Shown piece by piece: positions 11,149 to 21,269 of a stretch of DNA of 64,000 nucleotides (within the stretch, counting starts at the first letter, position 1; each line of letters begins with the position of its first letter). The position numbers and the translations under genes are program-made. The stretch is from Chrysopilus asiliformis (taxonomy: Eukaryota > Arthropoda > Insecta > Diptera > Rhagionidae), in assembly GCA_964034945.1 (NCBI GenBank), contig OZ035960.1, positions 32,852,368-32,916,367 of the forward strand, read 5' to 3'. A model generated the notes under the pieces. The model did no database searches, was not told the DNA's origin, and saw only the letters and a list, made by a program, of their open reading frames with translations.

Positions 11149-14091
11149 TTAGCCTCTATGATGTATTGCATCTCTTCCGAGGTAAAAATTTATACCACCA
11201 ATGGTGTCCATGTTGTTTGTTCGAATATCCTCGTCGAGTATGTCGAAAGGTGAAAGATAATACTGGGGGGTCGAAACTCGATATGTCTCAGGTAGTTCTC
11301 TGATTAAGCTGTTATCATGAAACTGTAATCTTCCAGAGCGTTTTTTCCATAGCGAGATGCAATAAGATAGGAATGGAGTCATATTAGCCCTTTCATAAAG
11401 TTCCCTATTGGAAAAGTACTTGTTTAGCGATTTGAATTTCATTGATGTGCAGTTGCGCAAAATTTTACGCTCGAAAAGCTCTGTTTTTTTTGCCCAGGTG
11501 GTAGAAATACAGGACCAACAAGGAAACCCGTACGTGAGAATCGGTTTTATTACTTGTTTGTATAGAAGTAATTTCGTTTTCGGAAATAATTTACTTTTAT
11601 AATGCAATAGAGGGAAGAGCGATGCATATACTTTATTTGCTTTATTCAGCGAATGTTTTACGTGGAGATTGAATTTGGCTAGATTGTTGAAGTGGATGCC
11701 AAGATATTTTATGTTTTCTTTACACTGAATAATCTGGCCGTCCAGATTTATGGACAGTCTGGAGCAGACCTTAGCTATACCAGGAGGTCCTTTTCCTGAG
11801 GCGTTTCTAAAGAGGATCAGTTCCGATTTGCTACTGTTGATACGTATTCCCCAAGAGGCATAATACTGGGAGATTTCCTCTAAATGAAGTTTTACCATTT
11901 CTGTTGCGATAATTGGGTCTTTATGTGTAGCCTTAGCTATGGTATCGTCTGCATAGAGACATGCCTCAGATCTCAGGGTTTCGTTGGGGTCAAAGATCAT
12001 GGAGTGTGGAAAGTCATACATGAAAATTGTATATAAAATGGGCCCCAGAATCGAGCCCTGGGGGACTCCTCTGAATATGGGAACTAAATCTGAGGATCTG
12101 TCCTCAATACATATGGATAGATGCCGATTATGCAAGAAACTTGAAAGGATTCTGATCAAATGTATCGGGAACCTTAAGACAATTAGTTTATGTATGAGAC
12201 CCTCCCACCAAACGGAATCGAATGCTTTTTCAACGTCAAGGAAACACGCAGCGGTCGTTTTTTTTTCTCGTAGGCCCATTACTACGTCCTTTTGTAGCTT
12301 GATAAGTGCGTGTTCCGTAGAGTGTCCTCTCTTGAAGCCAAATTGTTCCTCTGGAATAACATTGTTTTCTTCGTTGAAGTTCAACATTTGCTCAGCTAAA
12401 ACTTTCTCGAACAATTTACCCACGTTAGAAAGCAGTGAGATTGGTCTAAAGTCCTCTATTTTGGTTGAATCCTTCTTTTTCTTGATCGGGATCAGTCTAG
12501 CTGTTTTCCATGCCGTAGGAAAGTATCCTTGGTTCAGACAGTTGTTAAAAATTACCACCAAGAATTTTACTGCTTCATTAGGTAGCCTTTTTAATATGAA
12601 GTTGGAAATGTGATCCGGGCCGAATGACTTTTTACCCTTCAGAAGCCTTAGGAATTGCCTCATTGATTTCTGGGTAACAAAAGGAAAACCCACTCGCAAG
12701 TCGTCGCACCTTTGGATCTCACCAAAGTTGGTGAGCATTCCGACGCGTTGGTTAGAAAACCCTGAGATAGATCCCGAAACCATGTTGAAATTTGGCGTGG
12801 CCGGAGGAGCCCTCTGATAGATTTCCGAGTAATATTCTCTAAAACTTTCCACTATACCGTCCGTATCCTCAACATGCGCTCCTTGGTAGTAGAGTTTCTC
12901 AATTTTGTTAGGTTTACTTTTCCCAATTATTCTGTATACATTCCTAAACGCGTCAGGTCCTGGCTTGAGGTTTGTGAGTTTCTTCTGAAGTTCGTTATTT
13001 ACAAACGTATTAATTTCAGTATCGATTTTAACACTCAAAAATTGGATCTTATTATGGAAGTCTCTATCCTCCGCGTCAGCAACATGTCCCTTTCTATCGA
13101 GTCTTCTTTTCAACTGTCTCTTCCAGATGTTTTTGACTTTTATCTGATCACGCAGGCCTTGCGGAATTTTTTTAAGGAAACTAAATTGTTTAGGGGTTTC
13201 CGAGAATCTGACAATGCCATCGTACAGAATTTTATTGAATTGATCAATAAAGTAGTCGATTTCAGACTCCTCTAGATTTCTGTCGTTCCGTAATTCCAAA
13301 AGTTGTAACTCTTCGGAGATATATGACTTGAACTTTTTCCAATCAGTGTTTGCAAAGGATCTGAAAACTCTGGGAAATGATAATGCGGGACAGAAATTGT
13401 CCAAAGCCATGTCCAGAACCACCGCGTAGTGATCGGAGAAGGAGGAGACAGTGAAACACCTATAGCTGCCAGCGAGAGGACTTGTTAACGAGGCTGAGAC
13501 CACGAACATGTCTATGCATGAACCTGAACCTGGAAAAGTGGGAGAGTTAGGATGGATAAGCGCCATGGAATTAACATGTGGGTTATCAAGGAGCCAGTTA
13601 TAAATCAATCGTCCATTTCGGTTCGAATGAGTGTTAGCCCAACTCGGGTGTCTGGCGTTTAGGTCTCCAGCCATGACGACGTCATCAAACTCACTCTCGC
13701 TTAATCTGTTTATCTCTGCAAAAAAGGATGATAATTCAACCTCGCTTGTGGTTACCCCATGTAGGTAAACCGAAATAAAAAGGACCTTCGACTCCGAGGA
13801 CCGACGACTAATATTCACGCTACCTGCAACATATGAAATTGAATTAAAATTGATGTTTAAAAAAAACCTGTTGACTTTAAAAGATTTACGAAAGAGAAGG
13901 GCAGTGCCCTGAAGACTGTTATTAACTAAACTATTATAATCGGCTACTTGCAACGATTTATTCCCCGATAGGTGCGTTTCGTTTAAGAATAGGATGTCTG
14001 GGTTATTGGACTTGATGAAATCCTCAAGTAATACTTTTTTAGCTGTCGAGACAGCTGATCTAACATTTAATGTTATGAGTTTGAGGCTCAT
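11149..14091 (-). CDS. LINE ORF2: endonuclease-reverse transcriptase
   Basis: The 980-aa product would nick target DNA and reverse-transcribe the element RNA at the nick. The N-terminal apurinic-type endonuclease spans about residues 3-230. It shows N9 in ITLNVRS, E38 in FLNETHL, D143/N145 in GDLNARHPSW and the SDH triad at 219-221. The reverse transcriptase spans about 526-790. It shows FLDVEKAFDSV (D619), GVPQGSILGPIL (675-686) and the catalytic YADD at 713-716. A C-terminal region follows, including CWSCISTTWAKKTELFERK. I chose the ATG at 14091 because it overlaps the ORF1 stop as ATGA and sits just before the endonuclease. An in-frame ATG at 14118 would add 9 residues. No frameshift or stop is visible. 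The length is normal for Jockey-clade ORF2. Confidence 0.93.
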   Translation of the reverse strand: MSLKLITLNVRSAVSTAKKVLLEDFIKSNNPDILFLNETHLSGNKSLQVADYNSLVNNSLQGTALLFRKSFKVNRFFLNINFNSISYVAGSVNISRRSSESKVLFISVYLHGVTTSEVELSSFFAEINRLSESEFDDVVMAGDLNARHPSWANTHSNRNGRLIYNWLLDNPHVNSMALIHPNSPTFPGSGSCIDMFVVSASLTSPLAGSYRCFTVSSFSDHYAVVLDMALDNFCPALSFPRVFRSFANTDWKKFKSYISEELQLLELRNDRNLEESEIDYFIDQFNKILYDGIVRFSETPKQFSFLKKIPQGLRDQIKVKNIWKRQLKRRLDRKGHVADAEDRDFHNKIQFLSVKIDTEINTFVNNELQKKLTNLKPGPDAFRNVYRIIGKSKPNKIEKLYYQGAHVEDTDGIVESFREYYSEIYQRAPPATPNFNMVSGSISGFSNQRVGMLTNFGEIQRCDDLRVGFPFVTQKSMRQFLRLLKGKKSFGPDHISNFILKRLPNEAVKFLVVIFNNCLNQGYFPTAWKTARLIPIKKKKDSTKIEDFRPISLLSNVGKLFEKVLAEQMLNFNEENNVIPEEQFGFKRGHSTEHALIKLQKDVVMGLREKKTTAACFLDVEKAFDSVWWEGLIHKLIVLRFPIHLIRILSSFLHNRHLSICIEDRSSDLVPIFRGVPQGSILGPILYTIFMYDFPHSMIFDPNETLRSEACLYADDTIAKATHKDPIIATEMVKLHLEEISQYYASWGIRINSSKSELILFRNASGKGPPGIAKVCSRLSINLDGQIIQCKENIKYLGIHFNNLAKFNLHVKHSLNKANKVYASLFPLLHYKSKLFPKTKLLLYKQVIKPILTYGFPCWSCISTTWAKKTELFERKILRNCTSMKFKSLNKYFSNRELYERANMTPFLSYCISLWKKRSGRLQFHDNSLIRELPETYRVSTPQYYLSPFDILDEDIRTNNMDTIGGINFYLGRDAIHHRG

Positions 14092-15398
14092 TTCGATCGA
14101 GAAGACAAGTCGATGCAAAATTGTAGCATCGCCATTCTTTGTTGTTGTACTGATCCCAAATTATTCATGTGTAACAAGAATCTTTCCACCTCAGTAGTTA
14201 GATCCAAGAAGTCCAATCCGAAGAGTTTCAGAGAAATATCCGAAAGTTTAGAGACGGGGGATCCCGCTTCAGTTCCCTTGGTGTTACCAAAACAGTCAGC
14301 GAAGCTCCTGTTTTTGTTAACAAAGTTATTCACGCTGTTATTTACGAAGGATTGTCTATTAACTCTCTTTTCCTTCGCCTCTTGTATTCTTCTGTATCTT
14401 TCTCTCTGAAATTTCAGGTACTTTGGGCACCCCTTGAAACTCGCTCGATGACCTGTTTCTTTGCAATTTACACAATACGGGGCCTCGGTGTCCTCAGTAA
14501 CTTCTTTTGGTCTCCTGCACTCCCCTGGACCATGCGGCTCCGAGCATTTGACGCACCTATAATACATACAACAGTTAGAAGCAATGTGGCCAAAGCCTTG
14601 GCAATTTTTGCATTGCACCGTATCCCGTTTCCTCAACTCATCCCAAAAGATTCTCATATGAAACAAGACCTTAATTTTTTTAAGTTCCGATAAATCAGTA
14701 TTGGGAGCCGATTGAACTATGTACATACCGAGAGATCGATTTCCTACCCTAGATCTAGCCGTTGAAAACTCAGAAACCTTAAGTAGGTTTATATTTGGCA
14801 GCAGCCTAGACAACTCTTCCAAAACTTCTTGTTCGGAGTAGTCACCATGCATGCCCTTTAACATGACAGAAATGGGTTTCACAGCCTTAGGAGTGTAAGT
14901 ATAAGCTTGAGAATTCGTTTTTTTTAGAATGTTGAATAATTTTGAGTGATTATCTAGCCCCTTTACGAGTACCCGAACAGATTCGTTTCTGTTTTTAATT
15001 ATTTTATGCTCCGCGTTTGGACAATGGGTGGTGATATATCTGTTTACCTCTTTAACATTTACAAGTCCATGAACGACTATCGGTGGGCAGTATTCAGTAT
15101 CTGAACCTGGATTCGCCTTGGAGGCTTCCTCAGTCTTTTGGGATTTTACAGTCTTTTTCTTAACACTATTTACGTTAGATATGGGAAAATTTAAAGCCTT
15201 ATCGTCTATGTTAGTAACAATTTTTGTACTTATATTAGTATTTATCACCTTGTTGATGTCACTTTCCTCGTCGGAGAGTAATGCGAAGTAATTTTCACTT
15301 GTCGTTTGATGTCTTTTGGGTTTCGACAACTTGTCCGGGCTTGCCGTTGGTCTGGTGCGCTTCCTGGTGAAATTCCAGCTCCCTTCGTCTGTGTCCAT
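14088..15398 (-). CDS. LINE ORF1: gag-like nucleocapsid protein
   Basis: The 436-aa product would coat element RNA in a ribonucleoprotein. Residues 1-110 are polar and low in complexity (RKRTRPTASPDK…). A middle domain follows at about 165-255 with YTPKAVKPISVMLKGM, as in Jockey-type gag proteins. Three CCHC zinc knuckles follow: C263/C266/H271/C276, C282/C285/H289/C294 and C309/C312/H317/C324. I place the start at 15396-15398 (MDTDEGSWNF). The same frame stays open up to an ATG at 15605, but that ATG and the next residues belong to the interrupted mariner transposase, and the stretch between is LINE 5' UTR. The stop (14088-14090) overlaps the ORF2 ATG. Confidence 0.9.
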   Translation of the reverse strand: MDTDEGSWNFTRKRTRPTASPDKLSKPKRHQTTSENYFALLSDEESDINKVINTNISTKIVTNIDDKALNFPISNVNSVKKKTVKSQKTEEASKANPGSDTEYCPPIVVHGLVNVKEVNRYITTHCPNAEHKIIKNRNESVRVLVKGLDNHSKLFNILKKTNSQAYTYTPKAVKPISVMLKGMHGDYSEQEVLEELSRLLPNINLLKVSEFSTARSRVGNRSLGMYIVQSAPNTDLSELKKIKVLFHMRIFWDELRKRDTVQCKNCQGFGHIASNCCMYYRCVKCSEPHGPGECRRPKEVTEDTEAPYCVNCKETGHRASFKGCPKYLKFQRERYRRIQEAKEKRVNRQSFVNNSVNNFVNKNRSFADCFGNTKGTEAGSPVSKLSDISLKLFGLDFLDLTTEVERFLLHMNNLGSVQQQRMAMLQFCIDLSSRSK

Positions 15399-15563
15399 AA
15401 CTATTGCTGACGAGTCGTCTTGAGACAATATTTTTCCAGGATTTCCTGGCGGTAACTTAGGAAGTGCTCCTTTTGACTGGTCTAAAATGGATAAGGATAG
15501 ACCTTGTCCGGCAATATTCGCAGAAATGTCGGAGTTGATGACCTCCTTTGTGGCGGCGCCGAG

Positions 15564-15605
15564 TTGACCAGCTTTGTGGCATTGCTCGTTCGTGAACTTC
15601 ACCAT
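15564..15605 (-). pseudogene. Mariner transposase N-terminus fused to LINE
   Basis: MVKFTNEQCHKAGQ, beginning with an ATG at 15605. MVKFTNEQ resembles the first residues of insect mariner-type transposases. CHKAGQ continues across the LINE into the C-terminal part at 10773. The fusion is in frame with the LINE 5' UTR and ORF1, which creates an artificial 505-codon ORF. The first 13 bases of this span (15564-15576) are the right copy of the target-site duplication. Confidence 0.75.
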
Positions 15606-15720
15606 GATAAAAATGTAAACCTTGACTGACGTTTTAGCATTTGCCAGATCATAAAAAAAGTTTTAGGGTGCGTTTTTATTAAAATACAAAATTGTTATGT
15701 CTTTGTTGAAAGACCCTTTA

Positions 15721-16332
15721 TTATTCAAAAAAATACACGCAAATAGAATGTTTGGGGTCATGAAATGACCCACGTGTATTTCCCCTTATAATGCATACAA
15801 AATAATCGTAAATTACAATTTATACATGATCTTCGCAAAAAGCGTTTCACTGTGTGCTCCACTGTCCACAAGAAATTTGAACTCATCGAATTTTTAATAA
15901 CGAAAATTTTGGTTTAAATTTCTTTGGGTCATGAATAATAGTCAAAGTTGTGGCAAATATTATTTTGTTCAATTCAACTCCTACATTGAACCAGCGGAAA
16001 CCCTATAGTTTTCAAGAGAATAGCAAAAAACTGATATATTTTGAATAACGGTATATCTGGATACAGGTTGGAAATATCGAGTTTATTAAAAGGCAAAAGT
16101 GTAAGAAATTTTACTGTATTCAACTTTTGTGTTTTGCGTAATTTCGGAGTAAATCGCGAAAAACTATATTGGGATTTTTAAAAAACCGCCATTTTGATTA
16201 TTTCCGGTTAACGGATATCCACCAAAAGTTGGTAGGATCATCCCATTTCAGGATCAAATATCCCTGTAAAATTTTGTGGCTCTAGCTTTTGTGCTTTTCG
16301 AGAAATCTTGTATACGAGAAATCTTGTAATAA
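15721..16332. other. No recognisable gene
   Basis: About 0.6 kb of AT-rich sequence between the mariner right end and the next MITE. No ORF of note. Confidence 0.4.
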
Positions 16333-16334
16333 TA

Positions 16335-16716
16335 GTTGGGTTTTTTTAATGTTCTGAAGCAGTTCAGAATACAAAATCCTGCACCACCTTTTCATCTCGA
16401 ACAGCGCTTGGAACAAAGGGAAATTTTATACGGTAATGTACGGTAATGAAATGCTGCTAACTTCAACATAATAAATCTGACATTTTATTCTCAATTGAGG
16501 ATTTTGTGTTGGTGGTTCTTTGGTTCTGTTCGACAGCGGAATAGTTTTAATCATGGAAGATAGCGAATCGTGATTATATCAAGAAAATATAGCAGTAACG
16601 GCCTACTGATGTAACCAACGTGAAGTTAGTTGCCATTCGAACTCAATGAAATTTCCCACTTATTCTGGATCGTTTTTTTTAATGTTCCGTGTTCTAGAAC
16701 ATTAAAAAAACGCAAC
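16335..16716. mobile_element. MITE with TA duplication
   Basis: Inverted ends of 21 bp: GTTGGGTTTTTTTAATGTTC at the left and GAACATTAAAAAAACGCAAC at the right, with one mismatch. TA lies on both sides (16333-16334 and 16717-16718). No coding capacity. The TA duplication suggests a Tc1/mariner-mobilised element of 382 bp. Confidence 0.7.
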
Positions 16717-16718
16717 TA

Positions 16719-17528
16719 ATGCTCCAATCGACTCGAGATAGTGCTCGGGAAATGTTTGTTAGGAAAAATTAACAATTAAGTTCTCCGGCTCTTAATACAT
16801 CTAAAGTGACTTCCATTGGCTCTTAAAAATCATGAACGATTTCATTTTTAAAATAATTTGAGTGTATTGGGAATACGCATTCTTTTTATGTAAATACAGT
16901 GGATTTTTGAGTTTATTATCATTGTATTGTTATTTCAGCATACATTTTCTTGCAACATAAAATTACTTTTAATAACACCTTCAGGATGAATTGGGTTTGC
17001 TGGACTAGAAGCGTGTTCGTTTAATATCGCGCCATAGATCAGTCTTGAGAAGAGTGCAAAAAATTACATTCGATCAATAATTACGCTAATATCTGTTATT
17101 TATATGAGTTGGTAATGATCGACGGTCAGTAAAGAAATCCTAAGATTGTTATTAAGTCTGAATTTCATGGCAAAACTCGTTGAATTGATTGTGGTGTAAG
17201 TAAATCTTTAAAATTGCTAGTGGATTTTGCGAGATGTTGAGGTATAGTAGATACGGTATAGATATATGATCATAGGTTTTTCGTGAAAATAAAGGATCAA
17301 AAATTTTTTTTTAGGATAATAAAGAATAAAAATGAATGCAAATTGTTTATTAATAAAAACAAAAAATAAAAGCTATTGCTAACAAGTAGTAATTGTAAAT
17401 AAGAGATTATCTTTTAAAATAGGGAACGAATGGTCACTGTACTTTTAATAGAATTTTAATCATTCAATCATAATTTTACAAAAAAATATACATTGAGCCA
17501 AGAAAACGTAACAAATGCTTTTAACATA
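16719..17528. other. No recognisable gene
   Basis: About 0.8 kb of AT-rich sequence with no ORF or repeat that I can identify. Confidence 0.4.
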
Positions 17529-17541
17529 ATGTTTTATAATG

Positions 17542-18145
17542 TTTATACCCGTATGGTGAAACCAAAGGGTATATTAACTTTGCCTTACCGTTTGTAACGC
17601 CAAGATCCCGTCATCACACATAAAAATGAATTACACCAGTGTGTTTAGAATGATAACAATAATTAATTTCTGCATGTCCGTCCGTCCGTCTGTCCGTCTG
17701 TCTGTCTGTCCGTCTGTCTGTCTGTCCGTCTGTCTGTCTGTGGCGCGGATTGCGGGCGCACGGATTGAGCTACAGACTTGAAATTTTGCGCAGATCCGTT
17801 TTCCGTAAAATGCGAGGCCAAGTTCGTTCATGGACAAAAATGGATCATTAGGGTGGGGGGGGGGGGGGGGGGTACCCCCCATACGAACGAAAACGTTTTT
17901 CGCAAATATCTCAAAAACGGTGCTTCTTATCAAAAAAAGTGCAAGAACAAAAGTTATTTAGAATATGATTCTACATAAAACTCCCATACATAAAAATCCG
18001 ATTGGAATAAATTTTAAAAAATCTTATTGGAAAGTTTGACTTCAAAGTGGAATTTTGGTATAACTGTTCGAATTTCGATACGAATATCACCATACGGGTC
18101 TCCAATGATTGCCAGATTGGCAATTATAGCTTTTGTTATGTTTTA
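17542..18145 (-). repeat. Dispersed repeat family A, copy 3 (reverse)
   Basis: The reverse complement matches copies 1 and 4 over their full length, from TTTTTATACCCGTATGG-type sequence at 17542 to GCTTTTGTTATG near 18140. It contains the GTCC/GTCT microsatellite (17677-17740) and an 18-G homopolymer (17855-17872) where other copies have a shorter G or C run. ATGTTTTATAATG occurs at both borders (17529-17541 and 18138-18150). Confidence 0.85.
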
Positions 18146-18265
18146 TAATGCTTTTAACAGCATTTTAGGTAGTTTTAGTACGAAAAGTGTGTTAGAAAAA
18201 TTTGTAGTATTTACTATTAGCAATGGCGTCTTCCAGCATTTTTAGTGAATAAAGTCTAGTATTTA

Positions 18266-18660
18266 CAGTCTGTTCAACAAGAAAGGAACCGGCCCTTTTT
18301 GAAGAACAATAAAATATATGTATTTATTTCTAATTTTCTTTACATAAAGTACATTGAATATGCTGAGGCGCTTTTAATTAATAAATAGTAAAATCGCGAC
18401 CGTTTTGAGAATTGCCTGACACCTTCTGGGCATACTTTCGACCAGTTTTTCGGCGTAATCAGTGGGAAAAGAACGCCATATCTTTTGAAGAGCCCTTGAA
18501 AGCTGCCCCAAATTGTAAACAGGCTTCCCTGCAAGCTTGTTCTTCATGATGCCCCATACATTTTCAATGGGGTTGGCATCAGGAGATTGGGAGGGCCAAT
18601 CTATCGTAATGATGCCATTTTTCTTCTTCCAGGCTGTGCAGAGGCGACTACGATGACGCT
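18266..18660 (-). mobile_element. Truncated Tc1-like transposon
   Basis: The sequence near 18268 (CAGTCTGTTCAACAAGAAAG) looks like a Tc1-type terminus preceded by TA. It is followed by the C-terminal third of a Tc1 transposase on the minus strand. The other end is missing; similarity stops near 18660. Confidence 0.65.
18374..18658 (-). pseudogene. Tc1-like transposase, C-terminal fragment
   Basis: The minus strand reads RHRSRLCTAWKKKNG, then IDWPSQSPDANPIENVWGIM, and ends with ESMPRRCQAILK and a TAA at 18374. WPSQSPDxNPIENxW is the conserved block carrying the third catalytic residue (E) of Tc1 DD34E transposases, and SMPRRC is the usual C-terminal motif. About 94 codons are open. The N-terminal DNA-binding domains and the first two catalytic aspartates are absent, so this is a dead 5'-truncated copy. 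Confidence 0.85.
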
Positions 18661-20014
18661 AATTTAAGGCTAGAAATATTTTCTTAAAAAAACTACTTTT
18701 TTTTATCAGGCCGGACACTAAAAGTAAGTGAGTTTAGTTAAAAATTTAATTCTTTTTCATTTAGATAACCAAAGTAAAAACAAGAACTAATTATATTGTG
18801 GGAATAGATCTTTAAAATAGTGAAAAATATATTTGAATTCAGTATACTGTAATTTCAAATGCACTACAGTTAGAAAAACAAAACACACGGTCAATGATTG
18901 GCAAGACTATATCATTTTCCAAGAAATGCATTTTGTTGTCAAGCGGAAAAGCGACGGAATTCGCTCAATAGTCATAACTTGTTTTTACTTCGGCCAATGT
19001 TGCGCCAGCATATTTTATTCTACAACCTATGCTCACATGATGGACTCGAGAATGTGTTAAGAAGAATCTTGTAAAATATTATAGCAAATTGCAGTTGAAC
19101 TGCAGCAAGTTTCATTTACTTTCCATTGCGAAATTCCTCGTATTCAATTTACACAAACTATGACTAAGCCTCAACATTCATGTTAACGAAAATGTCAATT
19201 GATGTGGTAAATTTGATGCTTTTTACTTGAAAAAAAAACGGTATAAAATTCACTGACTAAATCAAATCTAAAACACCGTCATGTGATTATAACTGGACAG
19301 ATGCTAATTTACAAATAACGACCAAAGTTTTATTTCTTTATCTTCAAATTAGGATGGCCACCAATTTAAATGGGAATCTGTCGTCCGAAAAATCTTTTCG
19401 ACGGCATCATCGAAAAGCAAGTGTGGTATTTAAAAATTTACAAGTACTTGTAGATACCTGGCATAATTATCTAAAAAAAATCAAGAAAAATAATTCGCGA
19501 CTTTCCGGTCAGGTCCAAGATTAAGCCGATGATCGTTTTTGTCTTTTTGTACAATAAACATGATGTTGATGATAATTTTGCAGACAGAAATGTCGTTTCG
19601 AATTACCTGTGTAGGTGGACAATACGTAAAGTTATCGTGAATATCTGAAAGATCGTGCGATGTCGATGCTAATGTCGTCTTGGGTCAGTTACCTTTAACT
19701 TTAGATTGCCGTTGAAAATTCGTTGTCTTGAAAGAACGTCCGCCTACTTAATGAGTTCGCAGATTAAAGCTTATAAGGGAATCGCCACTTAACTGCAAAA
19801 CATACGAAAGACGATTACACGGAAATTAGATAAATTGATAGTTTGTGTAAATAAAGATGTTATTTATAGCTACCAAATGTGAAAACGTTAGAACATAGAA
19901 TGGATATAGACATTAAATCAAAAAAAGGTTTTTTTAAAAAAATGTATTAAGCACAAGCCAAATGTCAAATACCCTATATAATCACAGAAAAAAAATCCAT
20001 TTGTATAGGATGGT
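18661..20014. other. No recognisable gene
   Basis: About 1.35 kb of AT-rich sequence. The ORF at 18833-19060 (75 codons) has no recognisable motif. Confidence 0.4.
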
Positions 20015-20395
20015 AGGAAAGGAGTAGTCCGATTGGATTTTGATTTATGGAACGGTTATGTAAAATCATAATCTAAAAACATTTTACCTTTACAAATTTT
20101 TCGAAACGATGCACAGTTTTCGAGAAAATCGCAAAAAACTTTTTCGTTTGTGTGGGGGAATTAATGGTCCAATTTTACCCGTTCAAACCTAAGCCTTGCC
20201 ATTTACGAGAAGCGTAAGACGGACAGACAGACGGACAGACAGACGGACAGACAGACGGACAGACAGACGGACAGACAGACGGACAGACAGGTGGACAGAC
20301 AGGTGGACAGACATGCGCAAATCAAAATCTTTTTCCATCCCGAACACTCCGGTATAGTTCTTTTTTGTATTCCATGATTGGTTCGATGATATATC
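20015..20395 (+). repeat. Diverged relative of repeat family A
   Basis: It shares the order of landmarks with family A: a CCGATTGGATTTTGAT block, GTTTTCGAGAAAATCGCAAA, a CATTTACGAGAAGCG segment and a (GACGGACA)n tract at 20216-20315. The remaining sequence has diverged, and the terminal CCATACGGG motif is not evident. Confidence 0.55.
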
Positions 20396-20404
20396 ATATA
20401 GAGT

Positions 20405-21235
20405 ACAAAAATATACTAAAAAGGAAAAAAATAATTTTTTTGGGCGCTGTGTATTAGAAATAAAATGCGAGATAAATATTTATTTTATTTTTTATGATTT
20501 TATCCCGCATTTATTTCGGAGCCCAAAAAAAAATATTTTTTTCCTATTTAGTTCATTTTTTTTAAAATAAAAGCTTTTTTTTGGTTTTTTTTTTTATAAA
20601 TTTTCTTTTGTTTTATCCCTTATAGTCACGTCTATTTTTCGCCACGCTTATGTATACATACTTTTTAGTCTTCGGATATATGAGGCGTTGAGAACCAGAG
20701 TGGCCCAACCCACATGTCGAAATCGTGATTTTTTTTTGTGTATGAATCACTATTGCGAGTGAGTGTTTAGATAAAAATGTTTGGATGCACAAAAGATCAT
20801 TTCAACATTGAGTAATAAAGTCCACACAATTTTTTTTCCAAAAATTTACAGTCAATAATAGTACAAAAGTGGAAAAGCTTCAAAGGCTCGATTATGTGGG
20901 TTAGGCCACTTTTGCTCTGATAGCCTCATATCCTTGCCTTTGAGATATCCTTGTCTTTGAGATATCCTTACGGACTTTTTGATTCCAGAATCGGATACAG
21001 CGACCCCAAAGATGCTATTTGAGGGAAAAGACAATCACGTTATTCTTACATGATCTTCCGTTATACGTATAAGGACGAAGTAAAGAAAATATTGTATTGT
21101 CATCGGAGTTACATGTGTGGGAAATTTCAAGTCAATCGGATGTGGGTCAAAATCAGATTACAAGATTCACTATGGCAGACAAACAGACGAAGAGACATAC
21201 AGATACGAAGGCAGGCTAAATAAAAGCTTTGGAAA
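20405..21235 (+). repeat. Foldback family F, copy 3
   Basis: The hairpin at about 20405-20590 has GGGCGCTGTGTATTAGAAAT on the left arm and a diverged partner on the right. It is followed by the family body with GAGATATCCTTACGGAC, one 121-bp-type unit, AAATTTCAAGTCAATCGGA and a terminal AAATAAAAGCTTT near 21230. The order is the same as in copy 1, but there is only one tandem unit. Confidence 0.75.
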
Positions 21236-21269
21236 TAAAAGATTTCATGAAATCTGTCAAGACTGGAAC

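Larger units (their letters stand above)
10774..15563 (-). mobile_element. Full-length Jockey-type non-LTR retrotransposon
   Basis: A 4.79-kb LINE in minus orientation. From 5' to 3' it has a 165-bp 5' UTR (15399-15563), a gag-like ORF1, an endonuclease-reverse transcriptase ORF2, and a 3' UTR (10774-11148). The 3' UTR has an AATAAA shortly before a terminal (TTCTA)n tail. A perfect 13-bp target-site duplication flanks it. Both ORFs are open with no internal stop, so the insertion looks young and potentially competent. The clade call (Jockey/I group) rests on the gag zinc knuckles, the apurinic-type endonuclease and the absence of an RNase H region after the RT. Confidence 0.92.
10374..15718 (-). 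mobile_element. Mariner-like element split by a LINE
   Basis: Inverted ends of more than 40 bp bracket this span. The left end has GGGTCTTTCAACAAGGACAT from 10376. The right end, inverted, has GGGTCTTTCAACAAAGACAT from 15716. Both then continue AACAATTTTGTATTT. TA dinucleotides lie just outside (10372-10373 and 15719-15720). Without the LINE at 10774-15563, about 555 bp of mariner DNA remain. They encode the first residues of a transposase (MVKFTNEQ) joined to its C-terminal third, so the element was already internally deleted before the LINE landed. A second fragment of the family lies at 59753-60085. Confidence 0.85.

Noticed and set aside
11984..13275. ORFs on + (209 and 133 codons) inside the LINE
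   Set aside because: Antisense shadows of LINE ORF2, which has clear endonuclease and RT motifs on the minus strand.
10774..15563. LTR retrotransposon
   Set aside because: No long terminal repeats, protease or integrase. The gag plus endonuclease-RT order and microsatellite tail are those of a non-LTR element.
18340..18534. 64-codon minus ORF
   Set aside because: Out-of-frame shadow of the Tc1 transposase fragment at 18374-18658.
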